Assembly (NCBI GenBank): GCA_002421475.1
Contig: DIJW01000020.1
Span: forward strand, 1-5,115
Direction: 5' to 3'
DNA: 5,115 bases
Origin: Thiomicrospira sp. UBA5634
GTDB taxonomy: Bacteria; Pseudomonadota; Gammaproteobacteria; Thiomicrospirales; Thiomicrospiraceae
The translations under genes and the position numbers were made by a program. The notes under the pieces were generated by a model. The model saw nothing but the letters and a program-made list of their open reading frames with translations, searched no databases and was not told where the DNA came from. This document shows, in pieces, positions 1-5,106 of the stretch (positions are counted from its first letter, which is position 1; each line of letters begins with the position of its first letter).

Positions 1-343
1 ACGAAGTACCCTCTTCACGGTGATGCAGACGTTTAACGGAAATTTCGGCAAAACCGGCATAAGCTCCACCCGCCAGGCCTGATTCATTATCGAAAATTAA
101 CTCAACCGAACATTGGCTGACGGCTTTGCGTTTATCAGTGCCATTAAATAGCACATCGTTCATGTCACCGCCGCGCAGTTCGCGCGCCGAGCTTTCGCCC
201 ATTACCCAACGCACGGCATCTAACGTATTTGATTTTCCACAGCCGTTTGGGCCGACGATACCGACTAAATCGCTGGCTAATACCAGTTTGGTCGTTTCTA
301 CGAACGATTTAAAACCGGCGATTTTAATCAGTTTAAGACGCAT
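1..343 (-). CDS. smc: Chromosome segregation SMC ATPase, N-terminal part (partial)
   Basis: This is the first 114 codons of the Structural Maintenance of Chromosomes protein; the rest lies beyond base 1. In the family, SMC dimers with ScpA/ScpB act as a DNA-loop-forming ATPase that compacts and segregates the chromosome. Visible in the sequence are the canonical opening MRLKLIKIAGFKSF, the Walker A loop GPNGCGKSN at residues 31-39, and the following DAVRWVMGESSARELRGG block at about 42-59. VLFNGT, the FDN stretch and EISVKR follow, all in the expected order. The ATG at 341-343 gives exactly the family N-terminus. An in-frame GTG seven codons upstream is less likely because it adds non-conserved residues. 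No strong Shine-Dalgarno is visible. The gene upstream on the same strand ends 107 bp away. A one-mismatch copy of the repeated palindrome CCAGGCCTGG lies inside the gene at 73-82. Identification is very secure. Confidence 0.97.
   Translation of the reverse strand, partial: MRLKLIKIAGFKSFVETTKLVLASDLVGIVGPNGCGKSNTLDAVRWVMGESSARELRGGDMNDVLFNGTDKRKAVSQCSVELIFDNESGLAGGAYAGFAEISVKRLHHREEGTS
73..82. repeat. CCAGGCCTGG palindrome, one-mismatch copy in smc
   Basis: The plus strand reads CCAGGCCTGA, one base from the repeated palindrome. On the smc coding strand it is read TCA GGC CTG G, the third possible codon phase relative to the copies in the ribulose kinase gene. Confidence 0.45.
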
Positions 344-408
344 GCAGTCAATATCCAGAGGCACTAAAGGCCGTTAATATATAAAATCTGGACAAAGTCT
401 GCAGGATT

Positions 409-438
409 TTTATAACCCTAGAATTAAAAAACGCGCAA
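409..438 (-). promoter_or_regulatory. Candidate sigma-70 promoter for smc
   Basis: On the minus strand TTGCGC (438-433) is followed after 18 bp by TATAAA (414-409). That matches the sigma-70 consensus at 4/6 and 5/6 positions and predicts transcription starting near 402, about 60 bases before the smc ATG. It lies in the 107-bp gap after the GGDEF-like gene. No convincing hairpin terminator separates the two genes, only a minus-strand run of six T at about 426-431. Read-through from the upstream gene is therefore also possible. Confidence 0.35.
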
Positions 439-450
439 AATAAACGCCAA

Positions 451-1359
451 TTACGAAGTCGAAATGTGGTGTTGGGACGCTAATGTATTTGCATTTGAAA
501 GATTTCGCATCGCGGCATGCAACAAATCATTTGGTGTTTTACCGTCAGTGTCACCATAGGTAGCACAACCGACTTCAAACTCACAAATAAACTCCGCCTC
601 ATCGCCATGTGCATGCCGAATTCGTGCACCTAACTCCGCCGCTAAACCGTTAATTTCTTCACAATCAGTCTGTGGCGCAACCAAAATAAACAAATGATCG
701 TTAACATAAAACAGCATATCACTATTACGAGTGCTACTTTTTAGCTCGTGGGTAAATCCTTGTAGATTTTCACTGGCTGTGTGAGTTGGGTCATTCAATT
801 TCTTCAACCGCACCACCATCAGCGAAAAAATTCGATTAAACCGCTGTGCTAAAAACACCTCATGGCGTAATGATTCATCCAAATGCGTGCGTCGCAGCAA
901 ACCGGTTTTGTGTTCGGTCAACATTAATGCATCAAATTTATCGTACATGCTCAAAAAAGTCTGAAGATGTTTATCCAACGCGCTATAAATATCCTCCACT
1001 TCTTTTACGGCAAAACGTTTGGGTGTAGGGGACTCAAGCTCATCCAAACGTAATCGGGCAATTTCATTCGCTAATTGGTGAAGCGGCGCCACCAAATGTT
1101 GCTCAATAAAAGGCTTGATTAAAGCATCGGCAATAAAAAAGAAAAATATGACAAAAAGCAGTAAAAACGATGGAATAACAAGAATGGATACCTTGTAACT
1201 TAGCAGATTCGCAACACTCGCTGACTCACCCAATAAAAACAAAACAACACCAAACGTAATTATCCCGGTCACAATCATTGAGGCAAACAACGCGATAAAA
1301 AACGCTAAAATAACGCGTTTTTTCAGCAAGTCATTAAACGGTTTGGAGGAAATAGCCAT
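451..1359 (-). CDS. Two-helix inner-membrane protein with degenerate GGDEF-like domain
   Basis: A 302-residue membrane protein of unproven function. Residues about 16-43 and 55-79 form two strongly hydrophobic helices. A HAMP-like amphipathic linker follows (about 80-110, with APLHQLANEIARL), then a short helical stretch, then a cytoplasmic domain (about 143-290) with the outline of a GGDEF fold. The key diguanylate cyclase residues are missing. The signature GGDEF position reads VNDHL (219-223), and the metal-binding Asp after the first strand is replaced near R184-L185-K186. It is therefore probably not an active c-di-GMP synthase, and a sensory or scaffold role is inference. I chose the ATG at 1357-1359 because AAGGAG sits six bases upstream of it (minus strand, 1366-1371). 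A longer reading frame to a TTG at 1398 and an ATG at 1383 lack such a site. It lies directly upstream of smc on the same strand. Confidence 0.75.
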   Translation of the reverse strand: MAISSKPFNDLLKKRVILAFFIALFASMIVTGIITFGVVLFLLGESASVANLLSYKVSILVIPSFLLLFVIFFFFIADALIKPFIEQHLVAPLHQLANEIARLRLDELESPTPKRFAVKEVEDIYSALDKHLQTFLSMYDKFDALMLTEHKTGLLRRTHLDESLRHEVFLAQRFNRIFSLMVVRLKKLNDPTHTASENLQGFTHELKSSTRNSDMLFYVNDHLFILVAPQTDCEEINGLAAELGARIRHAHGDEAEFICEFEVGCATYGDTDGKTPNDLLHAAMRNLSNANTLASQHHISTS

Positions 1360-1451
1360 GCTAAACTCCTTATTGAACTTCATGAGTAAGTCAATCAAAT
1401 CATAACGCTTTTTTGTGATAAAAATGCAAATAAAAAACGAATTAAGATTAA
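1360..1451. promoter_or_regulatory. Divergent intergenic promoter region
   Basis: This 92-bp AT-rich gap lies between the start of the GGDEF-like gene (minus) and the ribulose kinase gene (plus), so it must hold promoters for both. The best minus-strand candidate is TTGCAT (1429-1424), a long 19-bp spacer, then TATGAT (1404-1399). For the plus strand I see no convincing -35/-10 pair. The minus-strand Shine-Dalgarno AAGGAG is at 1371-1366. The plus-strand gene has only a weak purine stretch (AAGA at about 1444-1447) before its ATG. Confidence 0.35.
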
Positions 1452-2723
1452 ATGAATAACCTAAACAACCCCCCTTCAGTTATAAAGCTAGGACTCGATT
1501 TCGGCACCAGTGGTTTGCGTGCCGCCGTAGTAAAAAATGACTTCTTGCTAAACGAATTTAGTGTCCCGCTTGCCATGCCGCAGCGTTCAAATAAACAAAG
1601 TGAACAAGCAACCCAAGCCTGGTTAGAGGCCTTTGAGCAGTTATTTAACTTATTACAACAGTCGGGCTTAACCACCCAAATAACTCATATTGTCGCTGAT
1701 GCGACCTCTTCCACGGTGCTGTTGAGTGATCCAGACGGCATACCTCTTACACCCGCTTTAATGTATGACGATCAACGCGCACAAGTCCAAGCACACGCCA
1801 TCAGTCAACACGCTCCGTCAAACACCGCTGCCCAAGGCGCCAGCAGCACATTAGCCAAAGTAATGTGGTTGACCGAAACACTCAAACAACCCGCCATTAT
1901 TCAACATCAAATTGACTGGTTAAATTTCCAACTTTGCGGTGTACTGGGTATGACTGATGAAAATAATGCTTTAAAACTAGGTTATGACTCATTGCACCAG
2001 GCCTGGCCGGATTGGGTTAAAACGCTTTGTCCGCTTAAACTGCCAAACGTCGTAACACCCGGCGAAACACTGGGGCTGGTCACACATAATTTGGTTGAAC
2101 GCTGGGGATTTAATCCCGAGTGTGTGGTTCATGCCGGTACCACCGACAGTATTGCCGCGTTTTTAGCTTCCGGCGCAAATACAATCGGCGATGCCGTCAG
2201 TGCTTTGGGATCCACGATTGCCCTTAAAATACTCAGTGATCGCGCAATATTTGCGCCTGAATACGGTATCTACAGCCACAAACTCGGTGACAATTGGTTG
2301 ATTGGCGGAGCATCAAATACCGGTGGCGCGGTGTTATTAAATTACTTCAACTTAGCCGAAATTAACGCGCTTATAACACAATTAGACATGACCCAATCCA
2401 GCGGATTCGCTTGCTACCCCCTAACCAGGCCTGGTGAACGTTTTCCAATTGCAGATCCGAATCTCGCACCAACCATCCCCACTACCCACACACGTGCTGA
2501 ATTGCTCAAGGTTTTAATCGAAGGCTTAGTACAAATCGAATCAGATGGTTATAACAAACTCCATCAACTCGGCGCACCCAAACCGCAACGCATTTTTGCA
2601 GTTGGCGGTGGTAATCAAAACCAGGCCTGGTCCCAGTTGCGTCAATTGAAATTACCCGCTAAACTCGCCAACCCGATTTCCCAAGCCGCCGCGTACGGCG
2701 TCACTCGTTTGATAAAAATATAA
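1452..2723 (+). CDS. D-ribulose kinase, FGGY family (SePSK/AtXK-1 type)
   Basis: A 423-residue cytoplasmic sugar kinase that should phosphorylate D-ribulose to D-ribulose 5-phosphate using ATP. The N-terminal FGGY domain opens with the phosphate-binding motif LGLDFGTSG (D16). The catalytic-base Asp is in HAGTTDSIAAFLASG (D232). The C-terminal domain shows LGSTIALK (252-258), GGASNTGG (285-292), GERFPIADP (328-336) and VGGGNQNQAW (384-393). These blocks and the length match the cyanobacterial/plant D-ribulose kinases better than classical xylulose or glycerol kinases, as recalled from family knowledge. The substrate is inferred from that likeness. The ATG at 1452 is the only ATG ahead of the DFGTSG motif, but its Shine-Dalgarno is weak. 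The hopJ-family gene follows 42 bp downstream on the same strand. Three exact CCAGGCCTGG palindromes and one near copy lie inside this gene. Confidence 0.87.
   Translation: MNNLNNPPSVIKLGLDFGTSGLRAAVVKNDFLLNEFSVPLAMPQRSNKQSEQATQAWLEAFEQLFNLLQQSGLTTQITHIVADATSSTVLLSDPDGIPLTPALMYDDQRAQVQAHAISQHAPSNTAAQGASSTLAKVMWLTETLKQPAIIQHQIDWLNFQLCGVLGMTDENNALKLGYDSLHQAWPDWVKTLCPLKLPNVVTPGETLGLVTHNLVERWGFNPECVVHAGTTDSIAAFLASGANTIGDAVSALGSTIALKILSDRAIFAPEYGIYSHKLGDNWLIGGASNTGGAVLLNYFNLAEINALITQLDMTQSSGFACYPLTRPGERFPIADPNLAPTIPTTHTRAELLKVLIEGLVQIESDGYNKLHQLGAPKPQRIFAVGGGNQNQAWSQLRQLKLPAKLANPISQAAAYGVTRLIKI
1613..1622. repeat. CCAGGCCTGG palindrome, one-mismatch copy
   Basis: CCAAGCCTGG lies inside the ribulose kinase gene, where it encodes part of T-Q-A-W. 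It differs from the repeated palindrome at one base and may be a decayed copy or chance. Confidence 0.3.
1997..2006. repeat. CCAGGCCTGG iterated palindrome, exact copy
   Basis: An exact 10-bp palindrome in the ribulose kinase gene. It is read there as CAG GCC TGG within H-Q-A-W. Confidence 0.6.
2424..2435. repeat. ACCAGGCCTGGT iterated palindrome, exact 12-bp copy
   Basis: A perfect 12-bp palindrome in the ribulose kinase gene. It is read in a different codon phase (ACC AGG CCT GGT, giving T-R-P-G), which argues that the DNA word rather than a peptide is being repeated. Confidence 0.65.
2620..2631. repeat. ACCAGGCCTGGT iterated palindrome, exact 12-bp copy
   Basis: A second perfect 12-bp copy in the ribulose kinase gene, read as CAG GCC TGG in N-Q-A-W within the C-terminal ATP-site region. 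Confidence 0.65.
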
Positions 2724-2765
2724 CAATATAAACACCTCATTAAACTTCAACAGCAAGGATTACAA

Positions 2766-3104
2766 ATGACTTTAAATGACCTAATAAACCACCTTAACCA
2801 AGCACCGATTGATTTTAAAAAAGTGATTGAACTTATTGATTCTGAATATAATTTCAATCCAACTGCATTTAAAAATGGCCAAACATTTAACCAAGCCAAC
2901 ACCAATAACGGTTCATGCAAAATTTTTGCATTTGGCAAATTAAACAACCTGTCACAGCAAGCGACCTTAAACGCGTTTGGTGACTTTTATACCAAAGATG
3001 TATTAGAAAATCCGACAGGAACTGACCACCAAAACATTCGCAACTTTATGCAAACCGGCTGGCAAGGGATTGAATTTGAAGGTGAAGCTTTAATAAAGAA
3101 ATAA
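2766..3104 (+). CDS. HopJ-family protein (type III effector HopJ-like, DUF-type)
   Basis: A 112-residue soluble protein with no signal peptide or membrane segment. It matches the HopJ family, named after a Pseudomonas syringae effector but common in free-living proteobacteria, where the role is unknown. Family landmarks visible are YNFNPTAFKNG at 28-38, NNGSCKIFAF at 47-56, the helix with LSQQATLNAFGDFY at 62-75, GTDHQNIRNFM at 85-95, and the closing GWQGIEFEGEAL. The length equals the usual family size, so the gene is complete. The ATG has a good Shine-Dalgarno, AAGGA at 2756-2760, five bases before the start. It follows the ribulose kinase by 42 bp with no terminator between, so the two may be co-transcribed. 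A bidirectional terminator candidate begins six bases after its stop. There is no type III secretion context here, so a true effector role is unlikely. Confidence 0.9.
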   Translation: MTLNDLINHLNQAPIDFKKVIELIDSEYNFNPTAFKNGQTFNQANTNNGSCKIFAFGKLNNLSQQATLNAFGDFYTKDVLENPTGTDHQNIRNFMQTGWQGIEFEGEALIKK

Positions 3105-3109
3105 TAAAC

Positions 3110-3144
3110 AAATAGGCCTAGTAGTAACACCACTAGGCCTATTT
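3110..3144. terminator. Bidirectional terminator-like inverted repeat
   Basis: Two perfect 13-base arms, AAATAGGCCTAGT (3110-3122) and its complement (3132-3144), flank a 9-base spacer in which two further pairs can form. It sits exactly between the convergent hopJ-family gene (stop at 3104) and the outer-membrane gene (stop at 3148-3150), so it can serve both. The arms start with AAA and end with TTT, giving a short T run on either strand. Each arm contains the 8-bp palindrome TAGGCCTA, which shares the AGGCCT core with the iterated palindrome. Confidence 0.8.
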
Positions 3145-3147
3145 AGA

Positions 3148-3819
3148 TCATTTAAATTGATAATTCAAACTTAAACCCAAAACACTTGCAGAGCCTTCAA
3201 AGTAATCACCTTTAATAGCAGAAGGCAAAAAATCAAAATTAACACGCAATCCTAGGCTATCACTCATTTCGTAGTTATAACCAAGCCCAACCAAAAGTCC
3301 AGTAACACTTGAATTTACTGAATCCGTAGCAACAACAATACCTGTATCTCTGCCACTTATTACAAGTTTTTCATTTGTAGTTGCCTGGTAAATGCCTAGC
3401 TTTCCATAAAACCTTGATTGATTACTATATTGTTTAGCCATCAAGTAGGAGGCATACATTACATCACTTGATCCATCTATGTCATAGCGAATTGCTAGAG
3501 TTGAACCTGCTGTTTCCCCATCAACTTGAACTTTATCAATACTTAAATATCCAAACTCATAACCTTGCGTATCACTAAACCATCGTCCGACATATAGATT
3601 TAAAACACTAGATGGGTTTTGCTGTGCTTCGCCATACATTGCAATTTCCCCATACGAAAAGTGGTACGCGCTCATATCATCTAAAAGATCTGATGTATTA
3701 TCAGAGTATCCACCAGAACCAATCCCAAAGCCTAAATACCAATTATCTGATGACTTTGCTATAGAGGACAAACTAAAACTCAAAGCGCCAATTAGTAGAG
3801 TTACTAAAGATATTCTCAT
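3148..3819 (-). CDS. Outer-membrane beta-barrel protein (porin/OmpA-like fold)
   Basis: A 223-residue exported protein. Residues 1-21 form a classical signal peptide: R2, a hydrophobic core VTLLIGALSFSLSS, and likely cleavage after SIA (A21). The mature part alternates polar and hydrophobic residues in short strands rich in Gly, Tyr and Ser (for example GWYLGF-like NWYLGFGIG near 26-34, LNLYVGRWF, RFYGKLGIY). It ends in the strand LSLNYQFK, a typical beta-barrel terminus with Phe next to last. This fits an eight-stranded outer-membrane barrel, but the ligand or role is unknown. I chose the ATG at 3817-3819 because GGAG lies five bases upstream and the signal peptide starts there; an in-frame ATG at 3873 would add 18 non-signal residues. 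Codons are more AT-rich than in cbbY, with AGA, ATA and CTA clustered at the start, which may indicate acquisition from elsewhere. Confidence 0.8.
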   Translation of the reverse strand: MRISLVTLLIGALSFSLSSIAKSSDNWYLGFGIGSGGYSDNTSDLLDDMSAYHFSYGEIAMYGEAQQNPSSVLNLYVGRWFSDTQGYEFGYLSIDKVQVDGETAGSTLAIRYDIDGSSDVMYASYLMAKQYSNQSRFYGKLGIYQATTNEKLVISGRDTGIVVATDSVNSSVTGLLVGLGYNYEMSDSLGLRVNFDFLPSAIKGDYFEGSASVLGLSLNYQFK

Positions 3820-3835
3820 ATATTCTCCAAGATAA

Positions 3836-3850
3836 GTATAAATTTTATAC
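3836..3850. promoter_or_regulatory. Perfect 7-bp dyad before the outer-membrane gene
   Basis: GTATAAA, one central T, then TTTATAC form a perfect inverted repeat five bases beyond the Shine-Dalgarno region of the outer-membrane gene. On the minus strand it offers TATAAA or TATACT as -10 elements, but I find no good -35 at 17 bp. It could equally be an operator or simply AT-rich chance. Confidence 0.3.
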
Positions 3851-4035
3851 GAAATAAGAACTAGTACGCACATAAATTCTTTCGCCGTGCATTATCCCTA
3901 ATTTATTTAAAGTTACCAGTTTTAATTTTGCTTATAACGAGATAAGCCTGTAATCAAAGAAATTATTACAAGCGTTAGTTATACTTGAGGTTGAGCTGTG
4001 TCTAAGATATGTAAATCAGATTTTGAAACCGAATT

Positions 4036-4067
4036 ACCAGTTACCACCAGGCCTGGTGGTAACTGGT
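4036..4067. repeat. Perfect 32-bp palindrome centred on CCAGGCCTGG
   Basis: The half-site ACCAGTTACCACCAGG (4036-4051) is followed immediately by its exact complement (4052-4067), with no spacer. The centre is the iterated palindrome ACCAGGCCTGGT (4046-4057). It begins 12 bases past the cbbY stop, so it is placed like a transcription terminator for that gene. On the minus strand, however, the downstream bases (AATTCGGTTTC) carry no real T tract. It may be a terminator, a cruciform-forming or protein-bound site, or an REP-like element. The rest of the 259-bp gap (3820-4078) contains the outer-membrane gene's 5' region and no other gene that I can support. Confidence 0.85.
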
Positions 4068-4078
4068 TGGGCTAGAGA

Positions 4079-4840
4079 TTAAGCAGAATGAAGCTTTTTA
4101 ACTAACTCTAAATCTAAATAACTTTTACCGTGCGCATTACCTGCAAGCACTTTAAACGCTTGATTAGGCTCTCCCATTTGATCCAGCACTAAGGCTGCAC
4201 CACTAAAATCGTCTTCAGCGGTATAACCGTTAATGGTAATAATGGTTTTTAATTTCGCGGCCAAAGACGACAAAATGCCGTTGCGTGAATCTTCAAATGC
4301 AATGCCCTGTTCTGGACGTAATTTCATTTGCGCTAACGCCCAATCATAAATATCCGGAGCCGGTTTTTTCGCTGGCACAATATCACCTGCTGCAATTACT
4401 TCAAACCAGCTGATTGAATCTGCACCCAAGGTGCTTTCCAACAACGCGGTAACGTTTTCCGGTGTGGTCGTCGTAGAAATAGCCAAACGTAAACCCGCAT
4501 CGCGTGCTTCATTAATTAAACGCTCCACACCCGGGCGTAATGGGATTTTACCTTCGGCCATTAATTCAGTATAAAAACGTGTTTTAGCGGCATGTAAACC
4601 TTTAACAAAATCATCAAAGGCGTTGGGTTTGTTAAACGTGGTGTTGTATTTATCTAAATACAATTTGATACGTTCCTTACCACCGGTCACGGCCAACAAA
4701 TCGCCATATAACGCTTCATCCCAGTCCCAATCCAAACCGGCCTCGGCAAACGCCAAATTAAACGCAACGCGATGACCGTCTTTTTCGGTGTCAGCTAACG
4801 TACCGTCCACATCAAACAATAATGCTTCTAATGTCGCCAT
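4079..4840 (-). CDS. cbbY: CbbY-type HAD phosphatase (xylulose-1,5-bisphosphate phosphatase)
   Basis: A 253-residue soluble HAD-superfamily hydrolase. Family members dephosphorylate xylulose 1,5-bisphosphate, a Rubisco side product that inhibits the enzyme, yielding xylulose 5-phosphate for the CBB cycle. Motif I is FDVDGTLADTE (nucleophile D10, acid/base D12). The cap domain carries the CbbY hallmark TGGKERI (52-58) and AEGKIPLRPGV (95-105). Motif II is AISTTTT (S122/T123), motif III AKKPAPDIY (K158/K159), and motif IV FEDSRNG (E183, D184). The tail SYLDLELVKKLH is also CbbY-like. The ATG at 4838-4840 is preceded by AAAGGA seven bases away; an in-frame GTG at 4891 lacks support. It is transcribed away from a divergent gene of which only the first codons are visible. 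Substrate assignment rests on family likeness. Confidence 0.9.
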   Translation of the reverse strand: MATLEALLFDVDGTLADTEKDGHRVAFNLAFAEAGLDWDWDEALYGDLLAVTGGKERIKLYLDKYNTTFNKPNAFDDFVKGLHAAKTRFYTELMAEGKIPLRPGVERLINEARDAGLRLAISTTTTPENVTALLESTLGADSISWFEVIAAGDIVPAKKPAPDIYDWALAQMKLRPEQGIAFEDSRNGILSSLAAKLKTIITINGYTAEDDFSGAALVLDQMGEPNQAFKVLAGNAHGKSYLDLELVKKLHSA

Positions 4841-4872
4841 AAATTTTTCCTTTGTTATTTTTGAATAAACGG

Positions 4873-4901
4873 ATTCTGCGGCAAAAAACACATTAATTCA
4901 A
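4873..4901 (-). promoter_or_regulatory. Candidate sigma-70 promoter for cbbY
   Basis: On the minus strand TTGAAT (4901-4896), 17 bp, then CAGAAT (4878-4873) resemble -35 and -10 elements (4/6 matches each). They predict a start near 4866 and a leader of about 26 bases. The first CTTGTTG-type repeat box ends 8 bp upstream of this -35. Confidence 0.4.
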
Positions 4902-4907
4902 GCCTTA

Positions 4908-5004
4908 TTAAGCACTTGTTGACCACTTATTGCCCCTATAAAGGTTGTGGTAAAAATCGTAATCATGATCTTAAGTGCTTGTTGTCACCTAGTATTGCTT
5001 GTGA
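4908..5004. promoter_or_regulatory. Repeated CTTGTTG-like boxes between divergent promoters
   Basis: Four related 9-mers lie in one orientation: CACTTGTTG (4913-4921), CACTTATTG (4924-4932), TGCTTGTTG (4976-4984) and TGCTTGTGA (4996-5004). The first and third sit in longer matches, TTAAGCACTTGTTG (4908-4921) and TTAAGTGCTTGTTG (4971-4984). Their cores AAGCACTT and AAGTGCTT are reverse complements. Start-to-start spacings of 11, 20 and 63 bp are close to whole helical turns. The two longer copies lie just upstream of the opposing promoter candidates, as expected for a shared regulator's operator. The regulator is unknown; a LysR-type CbbR is a natural guess from the neighbouring cbbY, but its usual TNA-N7/8-TNA spacing is not clearly met. 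Confidence 0.45.
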
Positions 5005-5027
5005 TCAATTTAAAAAGCTGATATAAA
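4999..5027 (+). promoter_or_regulatory. Sigma-70 promoter for the M-E-Q gene
   Basis: TTGTGA (4999-5004), exactly 17 bp, then TATAAA (5022-5027) make the best promoter in the window. Transcription would begin at about 5033-5035, giving a leader of roughly 73 bases. The -35 overlaps the last CTTGTTG-like box, so a protein bound there could block or tune RNA polymerase. Confidence 0.65.
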
Positions 5028-5033
5028 ACTCCG

Positions 5034-5075
5034 TCAAGTTTAAAAGCCGAGTTCCAACTCGCCTTTTCGACTTGG
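5034..5075 (+). ncRNA. 5' leader stem-loop of the M-E-Q transcript
   Basis: Bases 5034-5053 pair with 5056-5075 around a CC tip, giving a 20-position stem with mismatches only at 5041/5068 and 5047/5062 and two G-U pairs in RNA. The inner part is AAAAGCCGAGTT against AACTCGCCTTTT. It begins at the predicted transcription start, so it would sit at the very 5' end of the mRNA. It leaves an unpaired, AU-rich stretch before the GGAGA ribosome site. A 5' stability hairpin is the simplest reading. A terminator-type attenuator is less likely because the T run is inside the stem and only four bases long. I recognise no known riboswitch. Confidence 0.6.
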
Positions 5076-5106
5076 ACAACAATAATAAAAATATTGGAGA
5101 GTTTTA

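Noticed and set aside
126..377. Plus-strand open frame of 83 codons
   Set aside because: It lies opposite the conserved smc N-terminus and has no family resemblance or ribosome site; it is a shadow of smc.
846..1028. Plus-strand open frame of 60 codons
   Set aside because: It lies opposite the GGDEF-like gene and has no recognisable domain.
1360..1398. N-terminal extension of the GGDEF-like gene to a TTG
   Set aside because: The ATG at 1357-1359 has an ideal AAGGAG site, while the longer form starts with TTG and has none.
1448..1675. Minus-strand open frame of 75 codons
   Set aside because: It lies opposite the ribulose kinase N-terminal motif region, which is clearly the coding strand.
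2747..2947. Minus-strand open frame of 66 codons
   Set aside because: It lies opposite the hopJ-family gene, whose conserved motifs fix the real strand.
3820..3873. 18-residue extension of the outer-membrane protein
   Set aside because: It would place a charged, non-signal segment before a typical signal peptide that has its own GGAG site.
3935..3977. Nested short inverted repeats (TGTAAT/ATTACA and TAACG/CGTTA) in the gap before the outer-membrane gene
   Set aside because: The arms are 5-6 bases and unevenly spaced in AT-rich DNA, which is readily explained by chance.
4841..4891. N-terminal extension of cbbY to a GTG
   Set aside because: The extension contains the predicted promoter -10, lacks a ribosome site, and does not match the family N-terminus.
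4919..4942. TTGACC with TATAAA as a promoter
   Set aside because: The spacer is only 12 bp, too short for sigma-70.
5034..5106. Known riboswitch in the leader of the M-E-Q gene
   Set aside because: There is one simple stem-loop and no multi-helix core or conserved ligand-binding motif that I recognise.
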